NCBI GenBank assembly: GCA_041679065.1
Contig: JBBABI010000074.1
Location: forward strand, 1-6,085
DNA length: 6,085 bases
Reading direction: 5' to 3'
DNA from: CAJBLF01 sp041679065
GTDB taxonomy: Bacteria; Patescibacteriota; Gracilibacteria; Absconditabacterales; Absconditicoccaceae
Part shown: in pieces, positions 5,724 to 6,085 of the stretch
Position numbering within the stretch: position 1 is the first letter of the stretch
Layout of the letters: every line of letters starts with the position of its first letter
Notes under the pieces: model-generated
The model's input: the letters and a program-made list of their open reading frames with translations, nothing else
Database searches by the model: none
Told to the model about the DNA's origin: nothing
Program-made: the position numbers and the translations under genes

Positions 5724-5809
5724 CTCTAACGTTTGCTTCTGTAACGACGCAGACGCCGTTCCTTAAAATTTGATATGGTAGGCGGCGTGTTGTGCAGAAG
5801 CTGTTATAT
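5724..5809 (-). other. attC-like integron recombination site (right)
   Basis: This 86-bp imperfect palindrome shares with the left site the ends ACGTTTGCTTCT and GCAGAAGCTGTT but has an unrelated centre (ACGCCG at 5750-5755 pairing with CGGCGT in 5783-5789, plus other short pairings). On the minus strand it reads ATATAAC-A-GCTTCTG … CAGAAGC-AAAC-GTTAGAG, with unequal spacers as in attC. It begins 37 bp after the cupin stop codon, the normal place for the attC of a cupin cassette. The predicted cut is at 5730/5729. Confidence 0.6.
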
Positions 5810-5845
5810 GAGCGAATGAAATGAGCAGACGTTTGACTAACTATT

Positions 5846-6085
5846 TTATAATTTTAATATTGTTTCGTTTCCTACTTTAAAAGCAGGAGAATTCACTAAA
5901 ATTGCCTTAAAATTTCATTTGAAATTATATTCTGTGTTGCCTGGGATAAAGACAACATCTCCCTTTTTTGCAGAGAGACTATCGTTGGCGATAAGTTCTC
6001 CTTCCAAAATATAATAAACTCTATCGCTAGTTGTTTTTGTTGTCTCGTTATGATTCTCTGCTGTACTTATTCAAACGCTTAGATT
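5846..6085 (-). CDS. Cupin-domain protein, C-terminal part (start outside the window)
   Basis: The frame is open from the window edge to TAA at 5846, giving the last 79 residues. It shows a cupin beta-barrel: ENHNETTKTTSDRVYYILEG (local residues 10-29) fits the first cupin motif, and the GDVVFIPGNTEYNF stretch (42-55) fits the second (G-x5-P-x-G). The usual metal-binding His of motif 2 is not present, and motif 1 keeps one His (12) and Glu (28), so metal binding is uncertain. Two UGA codons are read as glycine (5 and 57). Small cupins of this kind often act as sugar isomerases, dioxygenases or ligand sensors; the role here cannot be told. It would be the gene of the cassette next to the DGR segment. 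Confidence 0.8.

Larger units (their letters stand above)
710..5729 (-). mobile_element. Putative 5.0-kb integron gene cassette carrying abiE and a DGR
   Basis: The segment runs between the predicted crossover points of two attC-like sites with matching ends (704-786 and 5724-5809). It holds the abiEi-abiEii toxin-antitoxin pair on the presumed cassette sense strand and a complete diversity-generating retroelement on the other strand. Toxin-antitoxin pairs are well-known cassette cargo; a cassette of 5 kb with five genes is far larger than the usual one-gene cassette of about 1 kb. On both sides the sequence continues with unrelated single genes (163-aa protein; cupin), as in a cassette array. 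No integrase or attI is visible, so the boundary call is inference. Confidence 0.5.

Overview
The window is AT-rich DNA from a bacterium that reads UGA as glycine (genetic code 25). This points to the candidate phyla Absconditabacteria (SR1) or Gracilibacteria (BD1-5). Every long gene becomes continuous only if in-frame TGA is translated, and several TGAs sit where glycine is expected: the GGT motif of the AbiEii nucleotidyltransferase, NGTY, DIKGFF and EGLP of the reverse transcriptase, and YTLGE of Avd. I count about 31 in-frame TGAs across seven coding regions. The lineage is inferred from the code and not from any marker gene.

Layout. (1) 1-703: a hypothetical 163-aa gene on the minus strand with its own promoter and a terminator hairpin. 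(2) 704-786: an imperfect palindrome resembling an integron attC site. (3) 933-2473, minus strand: an overlapping abiEi-abiEii type IV toxin-antitoxin pair. (4) 2474-2717: a divergent control region with an inverted repeat that could be the AbiEi operator. (5) 2718-5664, plus strand: a complete diversity-generating retroelement (DGR) in the order variable protein (VR at its 3' end), terminator, template repeat TR, reverse transcriptase, avd. (6) 5724-5809: a second attC-like palindrome with the same ends as the first and an unrelated centre. (7) 5846-6085: the C-terminal part of a cupin-like gene on the minus strand, cut by the window edge.

How it fits together. The two attC-like sites bracket about 5.0 kb holding the toxin-antitoxin pair and the whole DGR, so the most interesting reading is that a complete DGR rides in one very large integron gene cassette stabilised by a toxin-antitoxin system. 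The neighbouring segments would then be other cassettes (hypothetical protein, cupin). TR and VR are each 163 bp, align without gaps and differ at 19 positions, every one an adenine in TR, which is the signature of adenine-specific mutagenic retrohoming. TR contains a TGA that only makes sense with UGA as glycine. The target gene is interrupted near its 5' end by three perfect 32-bp tandem copies; only a single copy would keep the ATG-initiated reading frame open, so the gene may be phase-variable, broken, or started internally. No integrase gene lies in the window, so the integron reading rests on the structure of the sites and the modular layout.
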